Assembly: GCA_002270565.1 (NCBI GenBank)
Contig: NQMI01000079.1
Coordinates: 112,555-176,554, forward strand
Length of the DNA stretch: 64,000 nucleotides
Direction: 5' to 3'
Source of the DNA: Stenocarpella maydis
Lineage: Eukaryota; Ascomycota; Sordariomycetes; Diaporthales; Diaporthaceae
The notes under the pieces were generated by a model. The model was given only the letters and a program-made list of their open reading frames with translations. It did no database searches and had not been told where the DNA came from. Each line of letters starts with the position of its first letter. Position 1 is the first letter of the stretch. A program made the position numbers and the translations under genes. Of this stretch, positions 41,504 through 51,399 are shown piece by piece.

Positions 41504-42948
41504 ATGGTGAGCAAGCCCCCTCGGTCCTGTCGTCCCCATCGTCGCAGCTGCCCGTGCTAATAAAGACAACAACAGCCGTCTGCTACCGGCTCGAACTGGG
41601 AGAAGTACCAAAAGAACTACGCCGACGACGAGGTAGAGGAAAAGAAGATCACCCCGCTTTCCGATGAGTCCGTGCCTGACCCGACCGACATTTGAGATCC
41701 AGCTGTGTTGACGACGTTTCCAGGGACATCCAGGTGCTCAAGACCTACGGTGCCGCGCCATACGGGGCCGCCCTCAAGAAGCTCGAGCAGCAGATAAAAG
41801 AGAGGCAACAAAGCGTAGATGAGAAGATCGGGGTAAAAGAGTCAGACACTGGTCTCGCACCACCACACCTCTGGGATGTCCCAGCCGACCGTCAGCGAAT
41901 GTCGGAAGAGCAACCGCTTCAGGTAGCGCGGTGCACAAAGATCATTCCGGACGAGAAGGACGACTCCAAGAGCAAATATGTCATCAACGTCAAGCAGATC
42001 GCAAAGTTTGTCGTCCAGCTCGGCGAGCGCGTCTCCCCAACCGACATCGAGGAGGGCATGCGAGTCGGCGTCGACCGCAACAAGTACCAGATCATGCTGC
42101 CCCTGCCGCCCAAGATCGATGCGAGCGTCACCATGATGACCGTCGAGGAGAAGCCCGACGTCACATACGGCGACGTGGGAGGCTGCAAAGAGCAGGTCGA
42201 GAAGTTGCGTGAGGTCGTCGAGATGCCGCTCCTGTCGCCCGAGCGCTTCGTTAACCTGGGCATCGATCCGCCCAAGGGCGCACTCTTGTACGGCCCTCCT
42301 GGAACTGGAAAGACGCTCTGCGCACGTGCTGTGGCAAACCGGACAGACGCAACCTTCATCCGTGTCATCGGCTCCGAGCTGGTGCAGAAATACGTCGGAG
42401 AGGGTGCGCGTATGGTCCGGGAGCTGTTTGAGATGGCGCGCACCAAGAAGGCCTGTATCATCTTCTTCGATGAAATCGACGCCATCGGAGGTGCGCGGTT
42501 CGACGACGGCGCGGGAGGCGACAACGAGGTGCAGCGAACGATGCTGGAACTCATCACACAGCTGGACGGGTTCGACGCCCGTGGCAACATCAAGGTCATG
42601 TTCGCGACCAACAGGCCATCCACCCTGGACCCGGCCCTCATGAGGCCGGGTCGTATCGACCGAAAAATCGAATTCTCGCTGCCCGACCTCGACGGCCGTG
42701 CCAACATTCTTCGTATCCACGCCAAGAGCATGTCGGTCGAGCGCGACATTCGATGGGAGCTCATCTCACGACTGTGCCCCAACGCCACAGGCGCCGAGCT
42801 GCGCAGTGTGTGTACCGAGGCTGGCATGTTCGCCATCCGGGCGCGGAGAAAGGTCGCCACCGAGAAAGACTTCCTCAGTGCGGTGGAGAAGGTCATCAAG
42901 GGCAACCTCAAGTTCAACTCCACTGCGTCGTACATGCAGTATAACTAG
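41504..42948 (+). CDS. RPT1: 26S proteasome regulatory ATPase Rpt1
   Basis: A predicted 439-residue AAA ATPase in three exons: 41504-41506, 41576-41667, 41724-42948. Rpt1 (PSMC2) is one of six unfoldase subunits at the base of the 19S particle. The first coding exon is only the [23 protein letters not shown] is then restored, matching the conserved N-terminus. A coiled coil ([12 protein letters not shown]) and OB domain precede the ATPase. Walker A GPPGTGKT is at about 221 and Walker [13 protein letters not shown] at about 275-286. The Arg fingers lie in [13 protein letters not shown]. The C-terminus ends SYMQYN, an HbYX-like tail (here Gln-Tyr-Asn). Intron 2 has a weak GTCCGT donor. Confidence 0.95.
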
Positions 42949-43445
42949 ACGAGACACCCCAGAGGCTTGTGTGGGTGGGGTGTTGTAGTGCCGCGGCTTG
43001 CTTGTATGAATAGGGGGTATACTTAGGGACTTGCTAGGGATATCCGCGTTAGACAGCAAAAGACGACCCCGTTTTGATAATCATGCTGGGTCATATCCTG
43101 GCCTCCAATCCTGTGGTTGGGGTATCTACGTAATTACTCCCAATGGCGTGCATCCTCCGCAGTCCATTCCATACGCCTGCTGGGTGCCCCGATTCCTTCA
43201 CTAGAGTCTCCCATCCCAAAAACTATGACATGAAAGCTGGCCGTTTCTGTACGGGAACCAGCTAAGAACCTAACCGAATCCCGAGGGCCCAACCATCATG
43301 GAAAGAGAATATTTGCAAGTTAAACCACCATGGTTCGTGTACACCACTGCTTGCAGCGAGCAGCCTGCCAAAGCAGTCATCAGGCCGGGCTCACGCTGAA
43401 AATGAGTACAACGCAGGCGACCTCTTCTACATCAGGTTGTCGGCC
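42949..43445. other. Intergenic, convergent 3' flanks
   Basis: About 500 bp between RPT1 and the minus-strand cysteine-rich gene. Nothing further is seen. Confidence 0.5.
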
Positions 43446-44291
43446 CTAGGCCGCGAGACAGCCGAGGCAGGTGACCTCGCCTTCCACGCCCTCCTCGACA
43501 CAGCATCGGCTGCAGATCCTGCCTCGGTGGCCTGTGCCTCCTTCCTTGACCCATGTCCCCTCCCTTATCCTGTGGTCCGCGCGCGGGCTGCCGCGCTCGA
43601 TGTGTGCGCCCTCAGGAGGCGCGTCCTCCATGTGGAACGAGTGGTCGTGTCCGGTGTCGATCCTTCCCCCTTGCTCGTGATCGCTGTTGGTATCCTCGTC
43701 CCGCATAAGAACCTCCTCCTCGTGATCGTCGTGGCTGTACCCACCCCGCGGTGTCACGCCCCAGCCCATACATTCCCGCATGCAGACGTAGCACGTCCTC
43801 TCGCCGCAGCCCTGACAGTCGGCGTACGAGGCGAGCTCCGTCTTTTTTGTGGGCCTCCGGTGGCAGATGTGGCACGGCGCGAGCACGTTTGTGGTAATTG
43901 TTGTTCTGATGCCTAGCTTGCCGGCAGACGGCGACCTGGTGTGGTTGTGACGAGACGATGGTGCTAGGGGGGTCGGCCTCGGGCATGTTTGTTGCTGAAG
44001 TGAGTGGGCGAGGTATGGTGTTTGCTCGTCGCCACCCTGCTGCTGCTCTGCCATCATCCGCAGCTTCTTAGCCCGCGGGCTCGAGAGGGATATGATCTTC
44101 CTAGGTGGTGGGCCATGGCGCTGGGCGTAGATGTCGTGGTGGAAGTCCTGCGGGCTGAGGTTGAGCTTGTCAGCGAGGGGCTCAGCTGATGACTTCCTAT
44201 ACAACTGCTCATACAATATGTGATACTCGGCGCTGGTGTCAAAGTCGTCGTGACGCCTCTTCTTGGAAGGAGGCTGAGTGAGCGAAGGCAT
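43446..44291 (-). CDS. Cysteine-rich zinc-finger-like protein, uncharacterised
   Basis: An intronless frame of 281 residues from MPSLTQPPSKKRRHDDFD. The N-terminus has a basic KKRR signal and a helical segment (EYHILYEQLYRKSSAEPLAD). A disordered Ser/Pro/Gln region follows. The second half carries clustered Cys/His: CHICHRRP, CQGCGERTCYVCMREC, then after an acidic His-rich insertion RICSRCCVEEG and CLGC at the end. The pairs suggest a cross-brace zinc-binding module split by a long disordered insert (inference). It is likely nuclear. I do not recognise a named family. The ATG at 44291 was preferred over upstream in-frame codons because the KKRR start looks native. Confidence 0.7.
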   Translation of the reverse strand: MPSLTQPPSKKRRHDDFDTSAEYHILYEQLYRKSSAEPLADKLNLSPQDFHHDIYAQRHGPPPRKIISLSSPRAKKLRMMAEQQQGGDEQTPYLAHSLQQQTCPRPTPLAPSSRHNHTRSPSAGKLGIRTTITTNVLAPCHICHRRPTKKTELASYADCQGCGERTCYVCMRECMGWGVTPRGGYSHDDHEEEVLMRDEDTNSDHEQGGRIDTGHDHSFHMEDAPPEGAHIERGSPRADHRIREGTWVKEGGTGHRGRICSRCCVEEGVEGEVTCLGCLAA

Positions 44292-45430
44292 GGCGATACC
44301 CGGGCCTGCCCGATTGTTGGGCGGCGGGCTAAGCGCCAACAATTCACGCCTGTACACTGCCGCTGGGGCGGAGGGAGTGACGGTCCCGGGGACAGCTTAG
44401 AGAGTGTAGAGAGAGGGTACAAGGTGCAAGCACGGTATCCAGTGCCAACCTGAGGTCGATCAACCGAGGCGGAAATGAGTGTGAATGTTATTTACAGTTT
44501 GTAGGTGGTCAGCCAAAGGGGTGGCAGAAGAGCTGCTGTTGGGGGGGTTGAGGTGATAGTACTGCTACGGTGAGCGGGTTAATCATTTATTAGCACAAGC
44601 ATGCAGGCTCAGCTACTAACCCTCTGCAGCGGCGAGCAATTTTCTCGCCCAATAAGCCAGCAAGGGGCCATTTGAAGAAGGCAGAAAGCAACGTCAGGCC
44701 GTCTTCGTCCTCATTGAATTTTGGCACCTTTCGTAATGTACAATCCGTCAGATACTACAAGCTACAGCATGCTTGTTTACTTTGATGAATCGCCGAGTGA
44801 CGTTGCCGGCAGGCAACAGCACTGCTCTCTCATCGTGGTGCCTGATCACGCATGGCGTCTTTGCATGAAGAAGACGTGGTCCCCTAACCCTTTGTCTCCA
44901 CGTTACACGTCATGGCTTGGATCAGGATTGACAGGTCGTTCTCGGACTATGGGCCGCGGTGCGATCGTTTGGAGATAGGCAAGTAAACATGCGCCTTGAC
45001 GAGCCCTGGGACGAATGAATCTAGAGGTGCGTAAAGTGCAGATAAAGTGCAGATGAGAAGTGCTCTGGCAACTATGGAGTCACCGTATCTTCCGTAACGG
45101 AGAAGTTCCAGCCGTTGGCCGCGCACGGTCGGAAAGCGAACGGTATTACGCAGGGCAGGCGCCGCAGCCGGGGGGCGCGCGGCCAGATAACGGTAACGGT
45201 ACCCAGGTACCAAATGGGAGCACGTGCTGCCTGAGGAAGTGGGGAGGGGAGGCACCCGTCCGCGTTCAACTTCCAAGACGACTCTCGCCTCGCATCTTTC
45301 CTCCGACCACACCCGCGCCCTCTGGACATTCCCCATCTCGTCCATCCCACACCACCCATCTCGATCACTACATACTTTCCACCTACGGTTACTAGATTGT
45401 GAAGGTACCAGCGAACACGGCCATCAAGAT
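44292..45430. other. Divergent intergenic region
   Basis: About 1.1 kb between the minus-strand zinc-finger-like gene and SF3B6 (plus), holding both promoters. Bases 45290-45400 are pyrimidine-rich. No gene is visible. Confidence 0.5.
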
Positions 45431-46217
45431 ATGAGTCGCGCCGGTAAGCTTGCTCCGGAGGTAAATCGGTACGTAGCCACCTGGATCTATCCATCTATCT
45501 CCTTAGCCCAGCCAGCACCCTATAGTCCAGCCTGGTCACATACGACCGCCGCCCATGGCTTGCTCCGTGTCACCACCACCGCCCCTCGTCCGCTCCGCGC
45601 CTGCAGGCCACACGAGACCCTCGCTGTCCTGCGCCTCAGTCTATCTGGCCCCAACACGCTCCTCGCCTCCCTCCTGGACTTCAGGATCTTTGCTGACTCA
45701 AACTTCATCATGTTCAGAGCTTTGTTCGTAAAGAATCTAAGGTATATTATCAGCGCCCCATCCATATTCTCTTATCTGAGCATATCGATACTGAAAGATC
45801 CACGACAGCTACAACGTGACACCGGAGGAGCTCTTCGAGCTCTTCGGCAAGTACGGGCCTATTCGGTACGTGGCGACCCCCGATCTGATGTTGCCTCAAC
45901 ATGCTCATGGCCCCCTGCAGCCAGGTCCGCCAAGGCATTGCGTCCAACACAAAGGGAACTGCCTTCGTTGTCTATGAAGACGTCATGGATGCGAAGCAGG
46001 CGTGTGACAAGTTGAATGGCTTCAACTTCCAGGGCCGTTACCTTGTCGGTGAGTCTTGATGCCACGCCCGCACCTCTGGATCAATGCCTCCCCCTTCCAC
46101 TAACACAATCCGGCAGTGCTATACCACCAGCCAGAGAAGATGGCCAAGTCAAAAGAGGACCTCGAGGCGCGCAAGGAGAATTTAGCGCAGCTCAAGAAAC
46201 AACACGGTATCGATTGA
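45431..46217 (+). CDS. SF3B6: Splicing factor 3B subunit 6 (SF3b14/p14), RRM protein
   Basis: A predicted 115-residue nuclear protein in five exons: 45431-45468, 45718-45741, 45809-45865, 45921-46048, 46117-46217. Exon 2 is a 24-base microexon. This U2 snRNP component sits at the branch-point adenosine. Spliced protein: [20 protein letters not shown] (RNP2) followed by [23 protein letters not shown]1 is [16 protein letters not shown]; then [20 protein letters not shown] and a charged C-terminal helix ending KKQHGID. Size and motifs match the family throughout. The first intron (249 bp) is long for this genome. Confidence 0.94.
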
Positions 46218-47866
46218 CAATTTGACGGGCCTCGGGACAAGCACCTGCAAATACGACGTCCTGCAGGCCCGTCTTCCGCTTCGAAAACCTCGTCTTCGAA
46301 GACTTCCACCCCTCCCAGATCGGCCCCGCGACCGATTCCCAAGAAGAGCAGGCCGACTCCTATGAAGACTGGAGGATCTAGGAATTCATTCTCCGGCTTC
46401 GTCCGTGGTCTCCTCCCGACCGTCCCCGAATGCGCTTGATCGCGGCCGCCACACGAACGAAATTTCGAGGCGGCAATCATCTCGTGGGGGAAGCTGGGAG
46501 AGCATTTTACTAGTGTGGACACGCGCGCGCGCGCGCGCGCGGGTCCTGCTCGGCAAACTTGATATTTCTGCATGCGACAGATGACTCGAGGATCCTGGCA
46601 CGGGGAGTCTACTTTCATTGTGAACCATAGGGCGTTGCTTCGTTGTCTCGGCACCAGACTGGCCTCTTGAGGATACCGCCCTCATTCTCTACGCATGGGC
46701 GGCTGCAGCGCGTTTCTCATTATCATCAAGGTACCCGCCGTTGGGATGATTGTCAGCTTGCTTTTTTTCGTGAAGGTTATTGAGCTAATCGCCTCGCCGG
46801 CGTATTCCGGGCTGATGTCTACAATTGAGATGCCCATAACTCCTCTCTGACGATATGCCGTTGTGCCAGCTGCACAGCTGTAGGGCTGACTCGTATGTGC
46901 ACGCATAAGGCATGCGAGACTGCCAATGTGCCCACTGCCTGACAGCCCGGGCTTGCCTATACAGCATTCGAGGGGCTTGTGAATGTACGTGGACTGTGTT
47001 ATGAATTTAAGCCATGCCGCCTGCCTTCCGAATGCTACGTAAAGGGTTGGAGTGACCAACAGTCAGTCCTGAGGGCCGCTAGTGCTTGTGATTATTTGAG
47101 CCAAACGCCCGGGCTGCCGGCGTGCCAGGCGTGTCCAACGCGGCAGACTCGGCGGTGAGGAGCCGAGATGTGGTTGCTTTAACCCGCGAAATTGCAAATG
47201 CCTGTGCCGAGCAATAGTGCCCCAAGTGAGGCAGCGTTCGGGGGCGTCGACGGGCGTCGAAAGTTAAGCTTAGCAAAGTGCCTGCAGCCCAGACCCTCTT
47301 TTGGCCAAGAGGATGCCACCTCCTAGGTCAGTGACGTTTCATGATTCGGCAAGGGCCCGGCCCAAGGATTTCTCAGCCGACCACCTTGGGTCTTGGAGGA
47401 CACCTGGAGGAACTGCATTGCCTCTCCTCCTCTTGTGCTGCTGGTTGGGGGCCTGTGGTTTGTGACCAGGCAATTTTGTCCACCCTCCATTTAATAAGCA
47501 ACACAGGCTGCAACCAGCACCCGGCCCAGGTGCCATCAGTTCGTTTCGTTTCATCTCTATTACACGGTAAATTCCAGTCGGTTGCAACATTTCCGCGGGC
47601 CACTCTCGACCGGACGCTTCACATCATTACTTTTAGTCTACCACGACTAGCTAAGCGTACGACCACGAGGGAGACGGCACGCACGCGGCTTTAAGACCAC
47701 CTATAGATCTACTACCTTTCCGCATCCGCTCTAGCACTACCCCTGACGTCGACATTCTACAAGCCTAGAGAGAAGGTGCGGAGTCACAAGGCGCCTCTCG
47801 CCTCACCTCGCCCCCATTTCTACGGCTAGGCACACTGCAATCACTTTCCCACTCCACCCGGCTTAT
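46218..47866. other. Intergenic region upstream of the STIMATE-like gene
   Basis: About 1.65 kb. It contains (CG)10 at 46522-46541 and, near 47500-47866, pyrimidine-rich leader-like sequence. Frames here lack family motifs and none is called. Confidence 0.5.
46522..46541. repeat. (CG)10 dinucleotide repeat
   Basis: Twenty bases of alternating C and G, a possible Z-DNA former. Confidence 0.9.
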
Positions 47867-49194
47867 ATGGCTGCACTTGCGCAGGCCGCGATCAACCACG
47901 TCGTCCGCGAGCTTGTTGATCGCCAACACATCGTCTCATCCGCCGCATTTGCCATAGCCACAGCGCCGAATACCCCTCTGCCCACGTCGGTGGGCGCCGA
48001 GGGACTCGACAGCATAACGACCACAACCACGACGGGCATCGCACCCACACCCACGGCGATGATGGCAGCCGGCGGGAGCGGCGGCGGCGGCGACCAGGGC
48101 GAGTGCCGCCTGCTGGGGCCCTTTGCGCTCTTCGTGCAGCTGGCGCTTGGTGGACTCGCCCTCATGTCCCTGGTGTACAAGAGGTGGCGGGAGAGGCCGC
48201 AGCGGCCCATGAAGATCTGGTTCTTTGACGTCTCGAAGCAGGTGTTCGGCTCAGTCCTGGTGCACGTCGCCAACGTGTTCATGTCGATGCTCACGAGCGG
48301 GCGGTTCTCCATAAAGGTCGAGCCGACTTCTGCTGCAACAGTGCGGGCCCTGTCGATGATGGTGGTGCGAAGCCTGGTAGGGCGGGATGCACAGGATGGG
48401 GGAGCTCCCGACAACGAGTACACGCCGAATCCCTGCTCGTTCTATCTCTTGAATCTTGCTATTGATGTAAGTTGGTCCGAGGCAGACATACCCGTCTGTG
48501 TTGTCTCAATGATTTCCTTCAATATCTGACAATAAACCAGACAACGCTCGGAATCCCCATCCTTATCGGCCTGCTGCGAGTCTTCACCAGTCTCGTCTCC
48601 TACACGCCCCTAGGCCAACCGCGCGAGTCGATCCAGTCAGGCAACTACGGAAACCCACCCAACGCGCTATGGTGGCTGAAGCAGTCGATCATATACTTCT
48701 GCGGTCTATTCGGCATGAAGCTCTGCGTTTTGATCATCTTCCTGATGCTGCCGTGGATCTCCCGCGTTGGGGACTGGGCCCTGGGCTGGACCGAAGGGAA
48801 CGAGCGCGTCCAGATCGTCTTCGTGATGATGCTCTTCCCCCTCATCATGAACGCGATGCAGTACTACATTATCGACTCCTTCATCAAGAAGCCGGTGAGC
48901 AAGGATGACGAAGACGGCCACGATGGCTCCGGGCCGTCGGGGGGCGCGTACGAGAGGATCTCTGAGCCTGGTAGCGACGACGATGATGGCCCTCTCACGA
49001 GACACCGGCGCAGCCCGTCGATTCAACTGGAGGACGAGACTGATGTGAAGTCCGGAAAAGAGGGAAAACGGGTCAAGGGCACAGCAGATGGGGAATACGA
49101 TCCTGACCTCGACGGCGACAGGACTACGGTGGTAGGGAGCGGTTCATCGCCTTTGAGAGGGAGTTTGCCCAAGGAGCTGTTACCAAAGGAGTAA
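47867..49194 (+). CDS. STIMATE/TMEM110-family multi-pass membrane protein (fungal vacuolar membrane protein)
   Basis: A predicted 417-residue membrane protein in two exons (47867-48466 and 48541-49194). After a Thr/Gly-rich N-terminus, helix 1 lies in LLGPFALFVQLALGGLALMS (about 86-105). WRERPQRPMKIWFFDVSKQV and FGSVLVHVANVFMSML are the conserved family core. NPCSFYLLNLAIDTTLGIPI spans the exon join, followed by LLRVF, WLKQSIIYFCGLFGMKLCVL, and the final helix with FVMMLFPLIMNAMQYYIIDS. The acidic, Ser-rich tail (about 310-417) is cytosolic. Animal homologues regulate ER-plasma membrane junctions and store-operated Ca entry; fungal members are annotated as vacuolar membrane proteins (family knowledge). 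Confidence 0.88.
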
Positions 49195-50086
49195 ACGCCC
49201 CCGTTTTTGCTTTTTCTTTTCTTTTTCTTCTACGTCTTCTAGCGGTTTTTGTGCAGGCAATAAAAAACATATTATCTCGGAGGCGGTCGAGGTCGAGTCT
49301 TCTCTCGTCGCTGATAACCCGAATGCTTCTTGTTGGGACCACGTCTACGCCCTTAGGAACACAGCACTGCCAGGCCCGACCACCATTCCGATGAAGTTGT
49401 TTCGAAGTCGAAAGACATTACTATGGAGAGATGCTCAATCAGCAGGGTGAACTTGTCAGCTCTGCACTCTTCTCTGGAGCACAACGGCCGTAAGTGGCGC
49501 CCTAAACACGGCGATATGCCGTCTGTGCGAGAAGCAGCTGACTTGAACCAAAAAGTAAAAACTTCTCTCGTCTTCCGATGAGCATCCGAACGACGAGTCA
49601 GATGGGACACGCCGGGGCTCTGGTCACCCTCTAGTCACTGTGCTCTAAGCGCGGGGCACGCCCCCAAGGCACGGTGGCCAGAAGGCGAGACGTGGGTTGT
49701 TGATGCGCCACGGGGTTTGCAAAACACCACCCCCTTTCACGGCAAAGCGGCTGTAGATATATGCATGTCATGATCCTCTTCAGGAGCCCTATCGAAATGC
49801 CCGCCCCCGCCCACAGGTATCCAGCGGCCTCGGCCAAGGAGTCACCAGGCATCGATCCGCAAATGACTCGGATTCCCAATACCCCTAAGACCAAGGCCCC
49901 ATCCCATCCCCCCTTTCCCACCGATCATCGTCATTAATCGCACATCAGGCCAATTTTGGCCAGTGTACCCCTTACCGGTATCGCATTCCCCAGCGCCCAT
50001 ACAAATACATACATAACATGCGTACCTGCATATACACATATACACATATACAAACATACACCAAGGTCCCAAGCAGCCGCCGAACC
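49195..50086. other. Intergenic, convergent 3' flanks
   Basis: About 890 bp. It includes a polypyrimidine run just after the STIMATE-like stop and an ATAC/ACAT-rich simple-sequence patch at 50010-50060. No gene is visible. Confidence 0.5.
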
Positions 50087-51399
50087 TCACACCGCAGCCC
50101 TGATCAGGCCCAGCCCGCGGGCGTCCCACTTGAGGCCATGCCTCGCCAGCCACTCCGCGTCGTGTATGTCGATCGGCGTCTTCTTCTCATGGGGCTGCGG
50201 CGCGGGGAAGAGGTTCCTGGCCTGCGCGGAGGGAGACTGCATGCTGCCACCGCCCAGCTTGGCGTGCACGTACTCCCTCGTGCTGGCCAATGCCTGGATC
50301 AGTGCCGACGACCTGCTGCGCCGAAGGGTCCGGCGGGTCCTCGGCACGGAGGCACTCACGGCCGGGGTTTGCTGGGTTTCTTGTTCTTGTCGTCGTCGTC
50401 GTTGTTGTTGTTGTTGTTGTTGTTGTTGCTGCGGCGGGGGTGGCGGTGGGTATGAGGGAGTCTGCATCAATGCGGACTTCGTTGTGTCAGCTGTACTGGG
50501 GCTGGTGCTGGCTGATGTAATAGTAGTGCTTATGGTCGTGGCGGTGCTGGGCCTGGTACTGATGGTGAAAGTGGTGTCGGTGTCGGTGTCTCTCGCCACT
50601 ATCGCAGAAATCGGCCTTAGGCCCCCCGGAACATGCCTCAAGGGTGATGTTGGGGGCCCGAGCTGCTCAGCCCTCAACTTATCCTGAATGCGAGTCTGAG
50701 GGGCGGGCTGGAAGACCTCTGTTAGCTTTGGGTGCCCCTCCAACTGGACATGATGGCTATGCCTTGACTCACCCTCTGGGGGACGGCAGGCCGGGGCTTG
50801 CTCTTCGGGATCGTGTGAGCACGGGCGAGCCCCGCATGCTCGTTGCCTCCTTCAGCGTGCTCGAAAGTCTCGCTTGCTCTCCGCTGCGACGGACCGGTCG
50901 GGTCCGCTGGCTTCACATCCATCGAGTAGCGTGGCCCCGGTCTGGGGGCGGTAGGAGATGCGAGGCCGAGGTTGTGCAGCGAGACGACCAGGTTCTCCAC
51001 CTCGGCCGAGCTGCTCGGTCTCTTGGGTGTCGGGGGTAGTTCCCTCGTCGGCGGCGGGGAGGCGGCCTCCCCGAGGGCACACAGGGACTTTGCGCCGGAC
51101 AGCTTCCTCGCTTGTCGGGGCGAGGGCTTCGCCGTGTTGGGGGCCGGCGCTGGAGAGCCGGCGAGGGCGTTTGCCTTGGCAGGCCGTGTCTTCCTGCGCC
51201 GGGCCGGGCATGGTCCGAGTTCCCACCGCAGAACCGAGTCCAGGATGGCCGTGTTGTCGACCTGCTGGCGGCAGGACTGGCAGTACGTGCTGAGCTGGAT
51301 CTCGATGCTGTCAAAGCCGGCGCACTTCTCGGGGCACTCAGTGCTGTCCACGGCTACGTGGTTGCAGATTGCGTGTAGTCTCGTCTCTTGGATGCACAT
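50087..51399 (-). CDS. Uncharacterised protein with N-terminal Cys cluster and polyQ
   Basis: A predicted 418-residue protein in two exons (51399-50773 and 50716-50087), both phase 0. The N-terminus (MCIQETRLHAICNHVAVDST, then ECPEKC and YCQSC) has six Cys and two His in about 47 residues, a possible small zinc site common in short fungal orphans. The rest is disordered: Pro/Arg/Ser-rich with PTPKRPSSSAEVENLVVSL, then in exon 2 a Thr/Ser-rich stretch, PPPPPP, ten Gln (encoded by the GTT repeat at 50401-50428) and RRRR. It ends IDIHDAEWLARHGLKWDARG. I do not recognise a family. The acceptor could be CAGAG/GTC at 50717-50718 or a few bases later in the same frame. Confidence 0.68.
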
